13,141 nucleotides of DNA from an uncultured Prevotella sp. (lineage in GTDB: Bacteria > Bacteroidota > Bacteroidia > Bacteroidales > Bacteroidaceae). Under the pieces are notes generated by a model, which searched no databases, had not been told where the DNA came from, and saw nothing but the letters and a program-made list of their open reading frames with translations. The position numbers and the translations under genes were made by a program. This document shows, in pieces, positions 1-7,577 of this stretch (position 1 is the first letter of the stretch; the number at the start of each line of letters is the position of its first letter). The stretch spans positions 1 through 13,141 of the forward strand of contig CALFUF010000196.1 of NCBI GenBank assembly GCA_937916405.1. Reading direction: 5' to 3'.

Positions 1-3000
1 GCAACAGACCGATTACCATCGCAAGAGAGGTCATCAGGATAGGACGCAGACGGGCTGCCGCACCCAATATGGCTGACCATGAGATCGCCATACCTGTCTG
101 GCGACGCTCCAAGGCGAATTGCACAATCAAGATAGCGTTCTTCGCCAACAGTCCAATCAGCATAATCAGTGATATCTGCATATAGATATCGTTGGAGTGT
201 CCGAACAACATCGTGAACAGGAAACAACCTGCAAGTCCAAATGGTACGGAGAGTACTACGGCAAGCGGCAGGATGTATGACTCATACTGTGCTGACAGGA
301 TGAGGTAAATGAAGATGAAGCACAACACGAAGATGACCGCTGTCGTGTTTGATGCTTTCGCCTCCTCACGGGTCAGACCAGAATACTCATAAGTATATCC
401 CTGCGGAAGCATATCAGCAGCCACCTCTTGAGCAGCATTGATAGCCTCACCTGTTGAATAACCATCAGCCACTGTCGCTGTCACATTAATAGAGGTAAAC
501 AGGTTGAAACGGTTGATGTTCGAAGGACCATAGACACGTTCCATACGGCAGAACTCCTGTACAGGTGACATACCGCCAGGAGTACGTACATAGATATTAT
601 TTAGGGACTCTGGTGTCATACGTGTCTCTGGAGAGCCCTGAATCATTACACGATAGAGTTTACCGTATGCATTGAAGTTAGAGGCATATAAACCACCATA
701 GTAGCCCTGTAACGTAGTAAGCACTGTTGAAGGTGAGATACCTGCTTGCTTACACTTTGCCACATCGACATAGAGCATGTACTGTGGATAGTTCGGGTTA
801 TACGATGTCTGAGCCGTTTGGAACTCTGGACGTTTGTTAAGTTCAGCAAGATAGTCCTTCACAATACCGAAGAATTTATCGAGTGAGCCACCCGTACGGT
901 CTTGCATCACAATAGATACACCTGAGTTAGCAGAGAATCCAGGAATCATAGGTGGTGCGAATGCAAGAATCTGAGCATCCTTAATATGAGCGGTCTTCAG
1001 ATAAATCTGAGCCAACACACCGCTTGCCTCATAGGGGTTCAAGAAGAAACGGTAGATACCATCGCCCTGCCATAATCCGCTGAGTTTCCAGAAGAATCCT
1101 TTCTGTCGCTCCGAGAACGGCTTTAACTTTATAATGAAGGTTGCCTGATCAGAACCAGAACCCGCAATGAAGTTGTAACCCTGAATCTGCTCACGACTCT
1201 GGATTGCAGGATCGGCACCCAGAATACTGTCCACCTGACTGATGACACGCTTGGTACGCTCTACAGAGGTAGCTGGCGGCATCGAGATGGTACAGAAGAT
1301 GGTACCTGTATCCTCGTCTGGCACCAGACCTGTCTTGGTCGTAGCCATTGTTGCCACCAGTACCACAACACCTATAATCACTGTCACTATGACAGCAAGA
1401 GGTTTACGAACCAGTTTTTCCACTGCATTCTTGTACTTATCAGTCGCGGCGTTGAAAGCCGTATTGAACGATGCGTGGAAACGGTCTATCATCGACATTT
1501 TCTTCTCATGTCCCTCTTTGTCGTGTGGCTTCAGGAAGATAGCACATAGGGCTGGAGACAATGTCAAGGCGTTCAGTGCAGAGATAAAAATGCTCACAGC
1601 CATTGTCACACCAAACTCACGATAGAATGTACCACTTGTACCACCAATGAAGGATACAGGGATGAACACCGACGCCATCACCAACGTAATAGAAATGATA
1701 GCACCAGAAATCTCGTTCATGGCATCAATACTAGCTACCAAAGGACTCTTGTACCCCTGATCCAACTTGGCATGTACCGCCTCAACGACCACAATGGCAT
1801 CGTCGACCACAATAGCAATCGCCAACAACAGGGCAGAGAGTGTCAGCAAGTTGATGGAGAAGCCAAACACACTGAGGAAGAAGAAAGTACCTACCAATGA
1901 TACTGGCACGGCGATCAGCGGAATCAGTGTCGAGCGCCAGTCCTGCAAGAAAACGTAAATCACGATGAACACCAGAATGAGGGTGAACACGAGGGTGAAA
2001 ACCACCTCCTCGATAGAGGCATACAGGAACTCGGTGACATCATAGTTGATCTTATAGGTCATACCCGGTGGGAACAGTTTTGCCTGCTCCTCCAGTTCCT
2101 TCTTCACGTTCTTGGCAATCTCATTGGCGTTAGAGCCAGCGATCTGCTGTACCATACCCATCACTGACGGGATGTTATTGTTCTTCATCGACACAGAATA
2201 CTGCTGACCACCCAACTCAATCTTTGCCACATCCTTCAGTTTCAATGTCTGTCCATCGGCATCACTGGAGATGATGATATTACCGAACTCCTCAGCGGTC
2301 TTCAGACGACCTGTATAGCGCATGGCATACTCATAAGCGACATCAGACTGCTCACCGAAGGTACCAGGAGCCGCCTCGATATTCTGCTCGGCAAGGACGT
2401 TACTGATGTCTGACGGCATCAAGTTATACTGCTTCATGACATCTGGTTTCAACCAGATACGCATGGAGTAGGTCTTCAAACCTGGACTCTGTACATCACC
2501 CACACCCTGAATACGCTTGATGGCAGGGATGATGTTGATGTTATTGTAGTTCGTCAGGAACTCATCATCATAACGACCGTCTGAGGTCAGAGTGAACATC
2601 AGCACCTGTGAGGTCTGACGCTTCGTCACGGTCACACCGATACGTGTTACCTCAGCAGGCAACAGTGCCTGTGCCTGAGAGACTCGGTTCTGCACATTGA
2701 CGGCACACATATCAGGGTTCATACCCTGACGGAACAATATGGAAAGTTGGGCAGAGCCAGCACCTGACGTAGAGGAGATATAGTCCATACCCTCCACACC
2801 GTTGATGCTCTCCTCCAGTGGCGTAACGACGGAGTTCTTCACCGTCTCAGCGTCAGCACCAGGGTAACTCGTCCATACCGCAACGGTCGGCGGTGCTATA
2901 TTAGGGTACTGCTCAATAGGCAGCGACACCAATCCTATAAAACCCAGCAGGACGATGAGGATAGAAATCACCGTCGACAGCACCGGGCGTTTGATAAATG

Positions 3001-3013
3001 TTGTAAAAGTCAT
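1..3013 (-). CDS. AcrB-like RND multidrug efflux pump, inner-membrane subunit (3' end cut by window)
   Basis: Proton-driven efflux permease of the HAE1/AcrB family, the inner-membrane part of a tripartite pump that exports drugs or other toxic compounds through an adaptor and an outer-membrane channel. The minus frame is open from ATG at 3013 to the window edge, 1004 residues. AcrB has about 1049, so roughly the last 45-60 residues are missing, not truncated biologically. Visible hallmarks are the N-terminal FIKRPVLSTVISI first membrane helix, LPIEQYPNIAPPTV and SYPGAD at the start of the porter domain, the proton-relay pair D404-D405 in VVDDAIVVVEA (AcrB D407/D408), and K958 in LLAKNAILIVQF (AcrB K940). 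The visible end, RLRPILMTSLAMVIGLL, matches the AcrB penultimate-helix region. It starts 34 bases after the adaptor stop, with AAGAAG about 12 bases upstream, so it is the second gene of that operon. Substrate cannot be deduced from sequence. Confidence 0.96.
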   Translation of the reverse strand, partial: MTFTTFIKRPVLSTVISILIVLLGFIGLVSLPIEQYPNIAPPTVAVWTSYPGADAETVKNSVVTPLEESINGVEGMDYISSTSGAGSAQLSILFRQGMNPDMCAVNVQNRVSQAQALLPAEVTRIGVTVTKRQTSQVLMFTLTSDGRYDDEFLTNYNNINIIPAIKRIQGVGDVQSPGLKTYSMRIWLKPDVMKQYNLMPSDISNVLAEQNIEAAPGTFGEQSDVAYEYAMRYTGRLKTAEEFGNIIISSDADGQTLKLKDVAKIELGGQQYSVSMKNNNIPSVMGMVQQIAGSNANEIAKNVKKELEEQAKLFPPGMTYKINYDVTEFLYASIEEVVFTLVFTLILVFIVIYVFLQDWRSTLIPLIAVPVSLVGTFFFLSVFGFSINLLTLSALLLAIAIVVDDAIVVVEAVHAKLDQGYKSPLVASIDAMNEISGAIISITLVMASVFIPVSFIGGTSGTFYREFGVTMAVSIFISALNALTLSPALCAIFLKPHDKEGHEKKMSMIDRFHASFNTAFNAATDKYKNAVEKLVRKPLAVIVTVIIGVVVLVATMATTKTGLVPDEDTGTIFCTISMPPATSVERTKRVISQVDSILGADPAIQSREQIQGYNFIAGSGSDQATFIIKLKPFSERQKGFFWKLSGLWQGDGIYRFFLNPYEASGVLAQIYLKTAHIKDAQILAFAPPMIPGFSANSGVSIVMQDRTGGSLDKFFGIVKDYLAELNKRPEFQTAQTSYNPNYPQYMLYVDVAKCKQAGISPSTVLTTLQGYYGGLYASNFNAYGKLYRVMIQGSPETRMTPESLNNIYVRTPGGMSPVQEFCRMERVYGPSNINRFNLFTSINVTATVADGYSTGEAINAAQEVAADMLPQGYTYEYSGLTREEAKASNTTAVIFVLCFIFIYLILSAQYESYILPLAVVLSVPFGLAGCFLFTMLFGHSNDIYMQISLIMLIGLLAKNAILIVQFALERRQTGMAISWSAILGAAARLRPILMTSLAMVIGLL

Positions 3014-3047
3014 ACTATTTACTTCTTACATCTTATTTTCTTATGTC

Positions 3048-4208
3048 TTACTTCTTCATTGCTCCCACGATATCACCAGCAGACATCGCCTTTGCTTGTT
3101 CATCTATCTTCTGTTGATAACGTTCTGGGGTAATGGGAACTATTTCCATGCCATCACTCAGTTTGGTGATACCATTAGTAACGTACTTGTCACCAGCCTT
3201 CAGACCTTCGGTCACAATATAGTTGTTACCATCATTCTGTGGATCGACCTTAATCTCGGTGTACTTCACCTTGTTGTCACCACCTACAGTATAGACGAAC
3301 TTTTTGTTCTGCACCTCAGAGACACATGCTTGAGGAATAATGATAGCACTGAGATTTTGACGGGGAATAATCAGATTACCTGTAGCACCACTCTTCAGTA
3401 TCTTCTCGGGGTTGGGGAAGGAAGCAATCAACTGTACAGAACCAGTAGCCTCATCAATGACACCACTCATACGGCTTACCTTACCCTCGTGGTTATAGAT
3501 GCTACCATCGGCAAGTTGCAACTTTACGGCAGGAATACTGTTCAGTCCCTTCTGTGAGATTATCATAGCATCCTTCTCAGTCACTGAGAAATAAACATCC
3601 ATGGACGAAATATTAGCCACGGTAGTCAGCGCATTCGACGCACTGACCAATGCACCCTTCTTGAAAGGTAAGGTGCCTACCACACCAGGGGCTGGGCTCT
3701 TCACGTAGCAGAAACTCAAAGCCTCCTTGGCAGAAGCGAGGGCTGCCTGAGCCTGTGCCAACTGTGCCTTGGCACTCTCAAAAGTATTCTGGGAGGTCTG
3801 CAACTCATAGTCACCAATTACCTTATTCTCATGCAACTGTACGGCATTGTCATAAGTCAGTTTTGCGGTATTCACTTGCTGCTGCGCTGTATTCACCGCT
3901 GCCTGAGCCTGACGAACCTGTGCCTGATAAGTCTCATTATCAATCACAAACAAGGTTTGTCCCGCACTAACAGTCTGACCCTCCTTCACATTAATCTGCA
4001 CCAAAAAGCCCGAAGCCTTTGGACGAATCTCTACATCCTGAACACCTTTAATCGATGCTGGATATGTCGTCTGCATATCGGCATTTGACGTTCCTACGGT
4101 CACTACGGGATACTCGTTGTCACCAAAATTGGGACGACCACCTCCGCCACCACAAGAAACCAACGTTGCAGCCACAGCTGCAATCATCATTAATTTTTTC
4201 ATTTTCAT
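3048..4208 (-). CDS. RND efflux periplasmic adaptor lipoprotein (AcrA/MexA-like, membrane fusion protein)
   Basis: Periplasmic adaptor that links the RND pump encoded just downstream to an outer-membrane channel. It has 386 residues, a normal length for AcrA/MexA. The N-terminus MKMKKLMMIAAVAATLVSC is a lipoprotein signal with lipobox LVSC and lipidated C19, followed by a run of five glycines. Then come the first lipoyl half (GFLVQINVKEGQTVSAGQ, about residues 67-85), a coiled-coil hairpin rich in Gln/Ala heptads (about 92-165: QAQVRQAQAAVNTA and AKAQLAQAQAALASAKEA), the second lipoyl half (KSPAPGVVGTLPFKKGALV), then beta-barrel and membrane-proximal domains. It is the first gene of the operon, preceded by a Bacteroidota promoter at 4290-4297. 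The second Met (residue 3) is an equally possible start. No local regulator is present, so control would have to come from elsewhere. Confidence 0.96.
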   Translation of the reverse strand: MKMKKLMMIAAVAATLVSCGGGGGRPNFGDNEYPVVTVGTSNADMQTTYPASIKGVQDVEIRPKASGFLVQINVKEGQTVSAGQTLFVIDNETYQAQVRQAQAAVNTAQQQVNTAKLTYDNAVQLHENKVIGDYELQTSQNTFESAKAQLAQAQAALASAKEALSFCYVKSPAPGVVGTLPFKKGALVSASNALTTVANISSMDVYFSVTEKDAMIISQKGLNSIPAVKLQLADGSIYNHEGKVSRMSGVIDEATGSVQLIASFPNPEKILKSGATGNLIIPRQNLSAIIIPQACVSEVQNKKFVYTVGGDNKVKYTEIKVDPQNDGNNYIVTEGLKAGDKYVTNGITKLSDGMEIVPITPERYQQKIDEQAKAMSAGDIVGAMKK

Positions 4209-4289
4209 ACCTATTTTATTATATATTTATTCAATATTAATCTCTCACTAATTCCAAAACCCGAATCGACAGTCTCGGTTTTCGACGTG

Positions 4290-4322
4290 CAAAGTTACGA
4301 AAAAACCTTCTTACCCACTTAT
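4290..4322 (-). promoter_or_regulatory. Promoter of the RND efflux operon (-7 TAACTTTG)
   Basis: On the minus strand TAACTTTG at 4297-4290 fits the Bacteroidota -7 consensus TAnnTTTG and would give a leader of roughly 75 bases before the adaptor start codon. The -33 position (about 4317-4322) has no TTTG. It is instead covered by the 11-base palindrome ACTTATTAAGT at 4317-4327, a possible operator. The promoter call is good; the operator is speculative. Confidence 0.65.
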
Positions 4323-4368
4323 TAAGTAGTGTATATTTAACAATCTTTATGCATGATACGTTTCAAAA

Positions 4369-6045
4369 CTATGACAACCCTTCTATCTCTCCGTTTTCTA
4401 TGGAAATACGTTCTGCTTGCGGACTTTTTGGAAGACCTGGCATTCGAAGCATATCACCAGCAATAGCAACTATCATCTCACTACCGCAGTTCAATATAAG
4501 ATCACGAATGCGAATAGTAAAACCTTCTGGAGAACCATATAAAGAAGAATCGGCAGAAAAAGAAAACTGTGTTTTGGCAATGCAGACAGGATAATGCATA
4601 ATATTTTTATCGCCAGCGAAGATGGTACGGATTGCCTCCAATTTTTTCTTTCCTGTCTTACTAAATTCCATTGATGCAGCTCCATATATACACTTGCACA
4701 CCTTTTCAAGCTTGCCCTCAATAGTATCGTTTTCTGGATAGGTAAAATGGATAGGTAATGGTTGTATCTGATCAATAGTATCTACAACGGTTTGAGCCAA
4801 CTCCACTGCGCCCTCACCTCCTTTAAGGAATGCCTCATTGACAGCAAAGCCTACTCCAAGATCTTCACAGTTTTTACGAACGATAGCTACTTCTTCATCC
4901 AAGTCTGTATCATAACGATTGAGAGTCACGATAACTGGTTGACCAAAACCTTGCATATTTCGAATGTGCCGGTTTAGGTTTTTCAATCCTTCCTTCAATC
5001 CTTTAGCATTTGGATCTTTAATTAAAGAAAGATCCACGCCACCATGCATCTTCAAACCCTGCGTAGTAGCTACTATCACGACCAAACGAGACTTCAGCCC
5101 TGCCTTACGACATTTAATATCGAAGAATTTCTCCGCACCTAAGTCGGCGCCAAATCCTGCTTCGGTTACCACATAATCACCAAAAGTCATCGCCATTTTT
5201 GTAGCAAGAACACTAGAACAGCCATGTGCGATATTGGCAAAAGGACCTCCATGAATAAAAGCTGGGGTGTTCTCTGTCGTCTGCACTAAATTGGGGGAAA
5301 GAGCATCACGCATCAATACCGTTATTGCACCTGCTACCCCCAAGTCACGGACACGGAAGGGTTTACCATCCGAGGTAATACCCAACAGGATATTTTCTAT
5401 TCGATGCTGCAAATCTTCTTCGCTTGTCGCTAAACAGAGAATAGCCATCAACTCTGAAGCGGAAGTTATATCAAAGCCTGTCTCTGAGACCACACCATCA
5501 CCTCGCAGACCTGTCACCACATTGCGTAAAGCTCTATCATTGACGTCCAATACACGTTTCCAATAAATTTCACGTAATGAGAAGCCTTCCTTACGATGCT
5601 GGTAAATATAGTTATCAAGCATGGCACTGATAGTATTATGTGCAGAAGTCACAGCATGGAAATCTCCTGTAAAATGCAAATTAATTTTCTCCATGGGTAA
5701 TACCTGAGCGTAACCTCCACCAGCCGCACCGCCTTTAATACCAAAACAGGGACCCAATGAAGGCTCACGCAGTGCCACCACAGCGCGCTTACCAATTTTG
5801 TTCAACCCCAATGTCAAACCGATACTGACTGTAGTCTTTCCAATACCTGCTTTCGTAGGACTTATTGCTGTCACCAGAATTAAACTACTCTTCTTAACCC
5901 TATCCTCATCAATCAACGAAATAGGAACCTTCGCCATAAAACGCCCATACGGTTCTATCGTTTCTGGAGCAATTCCTAACTGTGAAGCGATGTCACCAAT
6001 CGGCTTCAACTTACACTCACGAGCAATCTGGATATCTGTTTTCAT
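4369..6045 (-). CDS. fhs: Formate-tetrahydrofolate ligase (10-formyl-THF synthetase)
   Basis: Cytoplasmic enzyme that joins formate to tetrahydrofolate with ATP to give 10-formyl-THF, feeding purine and formyl-Met synthesis. The product has 558 residues, the usual FTHFS length. Motifs in order: P-loop in TAISPTKAGIGKTT (K70), REPSLGPCFGIKGGAAGGG, NLHFTGDFHAVTSAHN, LDVNDRALR, ENTPAFIHGGPFANIAHGC, DYVVTEAGFGADLGAEKF, CIAKTQFSFSAD and the C-terminal AIAGDMLRMPGLPKSPQA. I chose the ATG at 6045 (MKTDIQIARECK), preceded by GAAAG, over an in-frame ATG at 6102. The latter lies upstream of the promoter at 6071-6103, its 19 extra residues are not typical of the family, and FTHFS proteins usually begin near this point. 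It is transcribed toward the efflux operon with no clear intrinsic terminator after its TAG, so some read-through is possible. Confidence 0.97.
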   Translation of the reverse strand: MKTDIQIARECKLKPIGDIASQLGIAPETIEPYGRFMAKVPISLIDEDRVKKSSLILVTAISPTKAGIGKTTVSIGLTLGLNKIGKRAVVALREPSLGPCFGIKGGAAGGGYAQVLPMEKINLHFTGDFHAVTSAHNTISAMLDNYIYQHRKEGFSLREIYWKRVLDVNDRALRNVVTGLRGDGVVSETGFDITSASELMAILCLATSEEDLQHRIENILLGITSDGKPFRVRDLGVAGAITVLMRDALSPNLVQTTENTPAFIHGGPFANIAHGCSSVLATKMAMTFGDYVVTEAGFGADLGAEKFFDIKCRKAGLKSRLVVIVATTQGLKMHGGVDLSLIKDPNAKGLKEGLKNLNRHIRNMQGFGQPVIVTLNRYDTDLDEEVAIVRKNCEDLGVGFAVNEAFLKGGEGAVELAQTVVDTIDQIQPLPIHFTYPENDTIEGKLEKVCKCIYGAASMEFSKTGKKKLEAIRTIFAGDKNIMHYPVCIAKTQFSFSADSSLYGSPEGFTIRIRDLILNCGSEMIVAIAGDMLRMPGLPKSPQAERISIENGEIEGLS

Positions 6046-6070
6046 CGTTCTTTCAAAAATATTGAGTTTA

Positions 6071-6103
6071 CAAAGATAGTGTAAAACAAACGAAGTACCC
6101 AAT
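6071..6103 (-). promoter_or_regulatory. Promoter of fhs (-33 ATTG, -7 TATCTTTG)
   Basis: The minus strand reads ATTG (6103-6100), 21 bases, then TATCTTTG (6078-6071), a good match to the Bacteroidota TTG-N19-21-TAnnTTTG promoter. Transcription would start near 6064, about 20 bases before the ATG at 6045, which fixes that ATG as the likely fhs start. Confidence 0.75.
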
Positions 6104-6168
6104 GTTTTTGAATATTTTAACCCTTATCGCTTTCTAACACTTACGAATATTCTGTATTGACATTTTCA

Positions 6169-6197
6169 ATTATTTTTAAATAATCTCAAAATTATTT
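6169..6197. repeat. Alternating inverted heptamers ATTATTT / AAATAAT / ATTATTT
   Basis: Three exact heptamers alternate in orientation: ATTATTT at 6169-6175, AAATAAT at 6178-6184 and ATTATTT at 6191-6197. The last overlaps the -33 TTTG of the nitroreductase promoter. It could be an operator for a dimeric regulator in the fhs/nitroreductase divergent region. Because the DNA is very AT-rich here, chance is a serious alternative. Confidence 0.3.
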
Positions 6198-6226
6198 GTG
6201 TACTTAACAGGATTTATTTACCTTTG
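6195..6226 (+). promoter_or_regulatory. Promoter of the nitroreductase gene (-33 TTTG, -7 TACCTTTG)
   Basis: TTTG at 6195-6198, a 20-base spacer, then TACCTTTG at 6219-6226: an exact match to the Bacteroidota TTTG/TAnnTTTG promoter. The expected start of transcription is near 6233, about 20 bases before the ATG. It faces away from the fhs promoter; the two -33 elements are about 90 bases apart. Confidence 0.8.
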
Positions 6227-6253
6227 CCATATATTGTTTAATAACACTGAATA

Positions 6254-6889
6254 ATGAAAACCAGAAATTTATTAGTATGTGGAATGGCAATAGCAGCCAT
6301 GACATTGGTTTCGTGTGGGAATAAAGCGCAAGAAACTGTAACAGTAGACAACAGTGAGGTGATTTTAGAGAACATCATGACACGAACCTCTATCCGTGCA
6401 TATGAGAAGGACAAGCCCATTGAACAGGAGAAAGTAGAAAAGATGCTTCGTGCCGGAATGGCAGCACCAACAGCTGTCAACAAACAACCATGGCATTTCG
6501 TCGTATTGAACAATCGCAGTGTTATCGACTCACTTGCCGCTGTAAATCCTAACAAGGAGAAAATGGAGAAATCACCACTAATTATTGTGGTTTGTGGTGA
6601 CATGACAAAAGCGATGGAAGGCGAGGCTCGCCAGTTCTGGATTCAGGATACCAGTGCCGCCACAGAAAACATTCTACTTGCCGCACATGCGATGGGACTG
6701 GGAGCAGTCTGGACAGCACTCTATCCCAACCAAGAGCGTGTGAAGGAAGCTGCACGTGTGCTCGACTTGCCCGACCAGATTATTCCGCTCTGCGCAGTGG
6801 TCATCGGCTATCCTGCAGAAAATCCTAATCCTAAAGATAAATGGCAGGAGTCGAATGTTTCCTATAACAAATTCGGACAAGCAAAATAA
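6254..6889 (+). CDS. Nitroreductase-family FMN lipoprotein
   Basis: NAD(P)H-dependent, FMN-binding oxidoreductase of the nitroreductase fold; the natural substrate is unknown. There are 211 residues: a lipoprotein signal (MKTRNLLVCGMAIAAMTLVSC, lipobox LVSC, lipidated C21), then a single nitroreductase domain of about 175 residues. Family motifs seen are R44-T-S-I-R48 (FMN phosphate contacts), P72-T-A-V-N-K-Q-P-W-H-F82 (flavin-binding loop), and the helix AATENILLAAHAMGLGAVW (about 135-153) followed by the usual C-terminal IIPLCAVVIGYPAE strand. The signal peptide is the odd point, because most nitroreductases are cytoplasmic. The residues after C21 (GNKAQE) show no acidic run of the kind linked to surface export in Bacteroidota, so a periplasm-facing anchor is the better guess. 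The gene has its own promoter and ends at a strong hairpin, so it is probably monocistronic. Confidence 0.93.
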   Translation: MKTRNLLVCGMAIAAMTLVSCGNKAQETVTVDNSEVILENIMTRTSIRAYEKDKPIEQEKVEKMLRAGMAAPTAVNKQPWHFVVLNNRSVIDSLAAVNPNKEKMEKSPLIIVVCGDMTKAMEGEARQFWIQDTSAATENILLAAHAMGLGAVWTALYPNQERVKEAARVLDLPDQIIPLCAVVIGYPAENPNPKDKWQESNVSYNKFGQAK

Positions 6890-6890
6890 A

Positions 6891-6932
6891 AAAGAAAGTC
6901 CCTTGCAACAATAGACGCAAGGGACTTTCTTT
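6891..6932. terminator. Bidirectional intrinsic terminator between nitroreductase gene and tRNA
   Basis: A perfect 16-base inverted repeat, AAAGAAAGTCCCTTGC at 6891-6906 and its complement at 6917-6932, with a 10-base loop. Read from the tRNA side (minus), the hairpin is followed by a T-rich run (TTTCTTTTTTATTTT), a strong terminator. Read from the nitroreductase side, the tail is TTTCTTT, weaker but adequate. The left arm begins two bases after the nitroreductase TAA, and the right arm ends one base from the tRNA 3' end. Confidence 0.92.
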
Positions 6933-6933
6933 G

Positions 6934-7007
6934 TAGCGGGACCCAGGATTGAACTGGGGACCTCATGATTATGAATCATGCGCTCTAACCAGCTGAGCTA
7001 TCCCGCC
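6934..7007 (-). tRNA. tRNA with anticodon CAU (elongator tRNA-Met; tRNA-Ile2 possible)
   Basis: This 74-base cloverleaf reads on the minus strand. Acceptor GGCGGGA pairs with TCCCGCT (with a G1-U72 wobble) and discriminator A73. The D arm is GCTC/GAGC with AGCTGGTTA, the anticodon arm is CATGA-TTCATAA-TCATG with CAT at 6973-6971, the variable loop is AGGTC and the T arm is CCCAG-TTCAATC-CTGGG. CCA is not encoded. It is not the initiator, since the 1-72 mismatch and three G-C pairs next to the anticodon loop are missing. CAU can be read as Met or, if C34 is modified to lysidine, as Ile for AUA codons; sequence alone does not settle this, and Met is the default. Confidence 0.96.
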
Positions 7008-7037
7008 ATCATAGGATGATTCTTTTGAAATCGGATG

Positions 7038-7068
7038 CAAAGGTAATACAAACTTTTCAATTCTCAAA
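7038..7068 (-). promoter_or_regulatory. Promoter of the tRNA gene (-33 TTTG, -7 TACCTTTG)
   Basis: The minus strand shows TTTG (7068-7065), a 19-base spacer and TACCTTTG (7045-7038), a textbook Bacteroidota promoter. Transcription would begin near 7031, giving a short 5' leader of about 24 bases to be trimmed by RNase P before G1 of the tRNA at 7007. Confidence 0.8.
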
Positions 7069-7087
7069 ACTTTTTTAAGAAAAAACA

Positions 7088-7116
7088 TTGTATCTCGAAT
7101 ATTTTTTGTATTTTTG
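7088..7116 (+). promoter_or_regulatory. Promoter of the START-like gene (-33 TTG, -7 TATTTTTG)
   Basis: TATTTTTG at 7109-7116 fits the Bacteroidota -7 box. TTG at 7088-7090 lies 18 bases upstream, slightly closer than usual. It would give a leader of about 20 bases before the ATG at 7143. It is divergent from the tRNA promoter. Confidence 0.6.
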
Positions 7117-7142
7117 CAACACAGAAACTAACCTCTTAGGAT

Positions 7143-7550
7143 ATGCATAAACACATTCTAAAGAAAGAATACCCACTTTCAGCAAAGTCGCCAAAAATAG
7201 TTTGGGACATGATCAGTAATGCAGCAGGGCTTCAGAAATGGCTTGCTGACGTTGTTATAGAAAACGGTGACGAGTGGACTTTCACTTGGGGACACCCATG
7301 GACAGAGCGCGACACTAAAGTGTCGAAACTACTGGAACTGGAGAAATTCGATCATATCAAACTTAAATGGGACTATCAGGAAGACGATCCTGAAGCTTTT
7401 TGGGAGATGCGTATTGAACAAAGTGAACTGACAGGTAATCTAAACCTACTAATTACCGACTATGCCGATGCCGAAGACATTGACGACCTTAATGAGCTGT
7501 GGGATGCTAATATGGAACGTTTGCATCGTGTCAGTGGTTTCTTGCTATAG
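7143..7550 (+). CDS. START-like (SRPBCC / AHSA1-type) domain protein of unknown function
   Basis: A small cytoplasmic protein of 135 residues with no signal peptide or membrane helix. The pattern resembles the START-like/AHSA1 fold. An N-terminal strand (KHILKKEYPLSAKSPKIVWDMIS) leads into a helix with the WDMISNAAGLQKWLADVV element. Next come alternating beta strands (DEWTFTWG, TKVSKLLELEKFDHIKLKWDY, EAFWEMRIEQSEL, NLNLLITDYAD) and a C-terminal helix (DLNELWDANMERLHRVSGFLL). Such folds bind hydrophobic ligands in a groove, but no ligand can be named here. The composition is acidic and Trp-rich. A TTAGGA close to the ATG may help initiation. It precedes the LPS-export permease by 84 bases, with a candidate promoter between, so cotranscription is possible but not required. 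Confidence 0.85.
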   Translation: MHKHILKKEYPLSAKSPKIVWDMISNAAGLQKWLADVVIENGDEWTFTWGHPWTERDTKVSKLLELEKFDHIKLKWDYQEDDPEAFWEMRIEQSELTGNLNLLITDYADAEDIDDLNELWDANMERLHRVSGFLL

Positions 7551-7577
7551 ATACTAAAATGATAAAAAAACGAAATA

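Noticed and set aside
1242..1958. Plus-strand open frames (127 and 63 codons) inside the RND pump gene
   Set aside because: Both are antisense to conserved membrane segments of the pump, including the Asp-Asp relay; no independent coding evidence.
2955..3557. Plus-strand open frame of 200 codons opposite the adaptor and RND genes
   Set aside because: It lies antisense to two strongly supported genes, has no promoter or family resemblance, and its composition is that of a complementary-frame shadow.
4135..4155. Slippery homopolymer at the five-glycine run of the adaptor
   Set aside because: The glycines are encoded by mixed GGT/GGC/GGA codons rather than a long G tract, and the frame continues normally.
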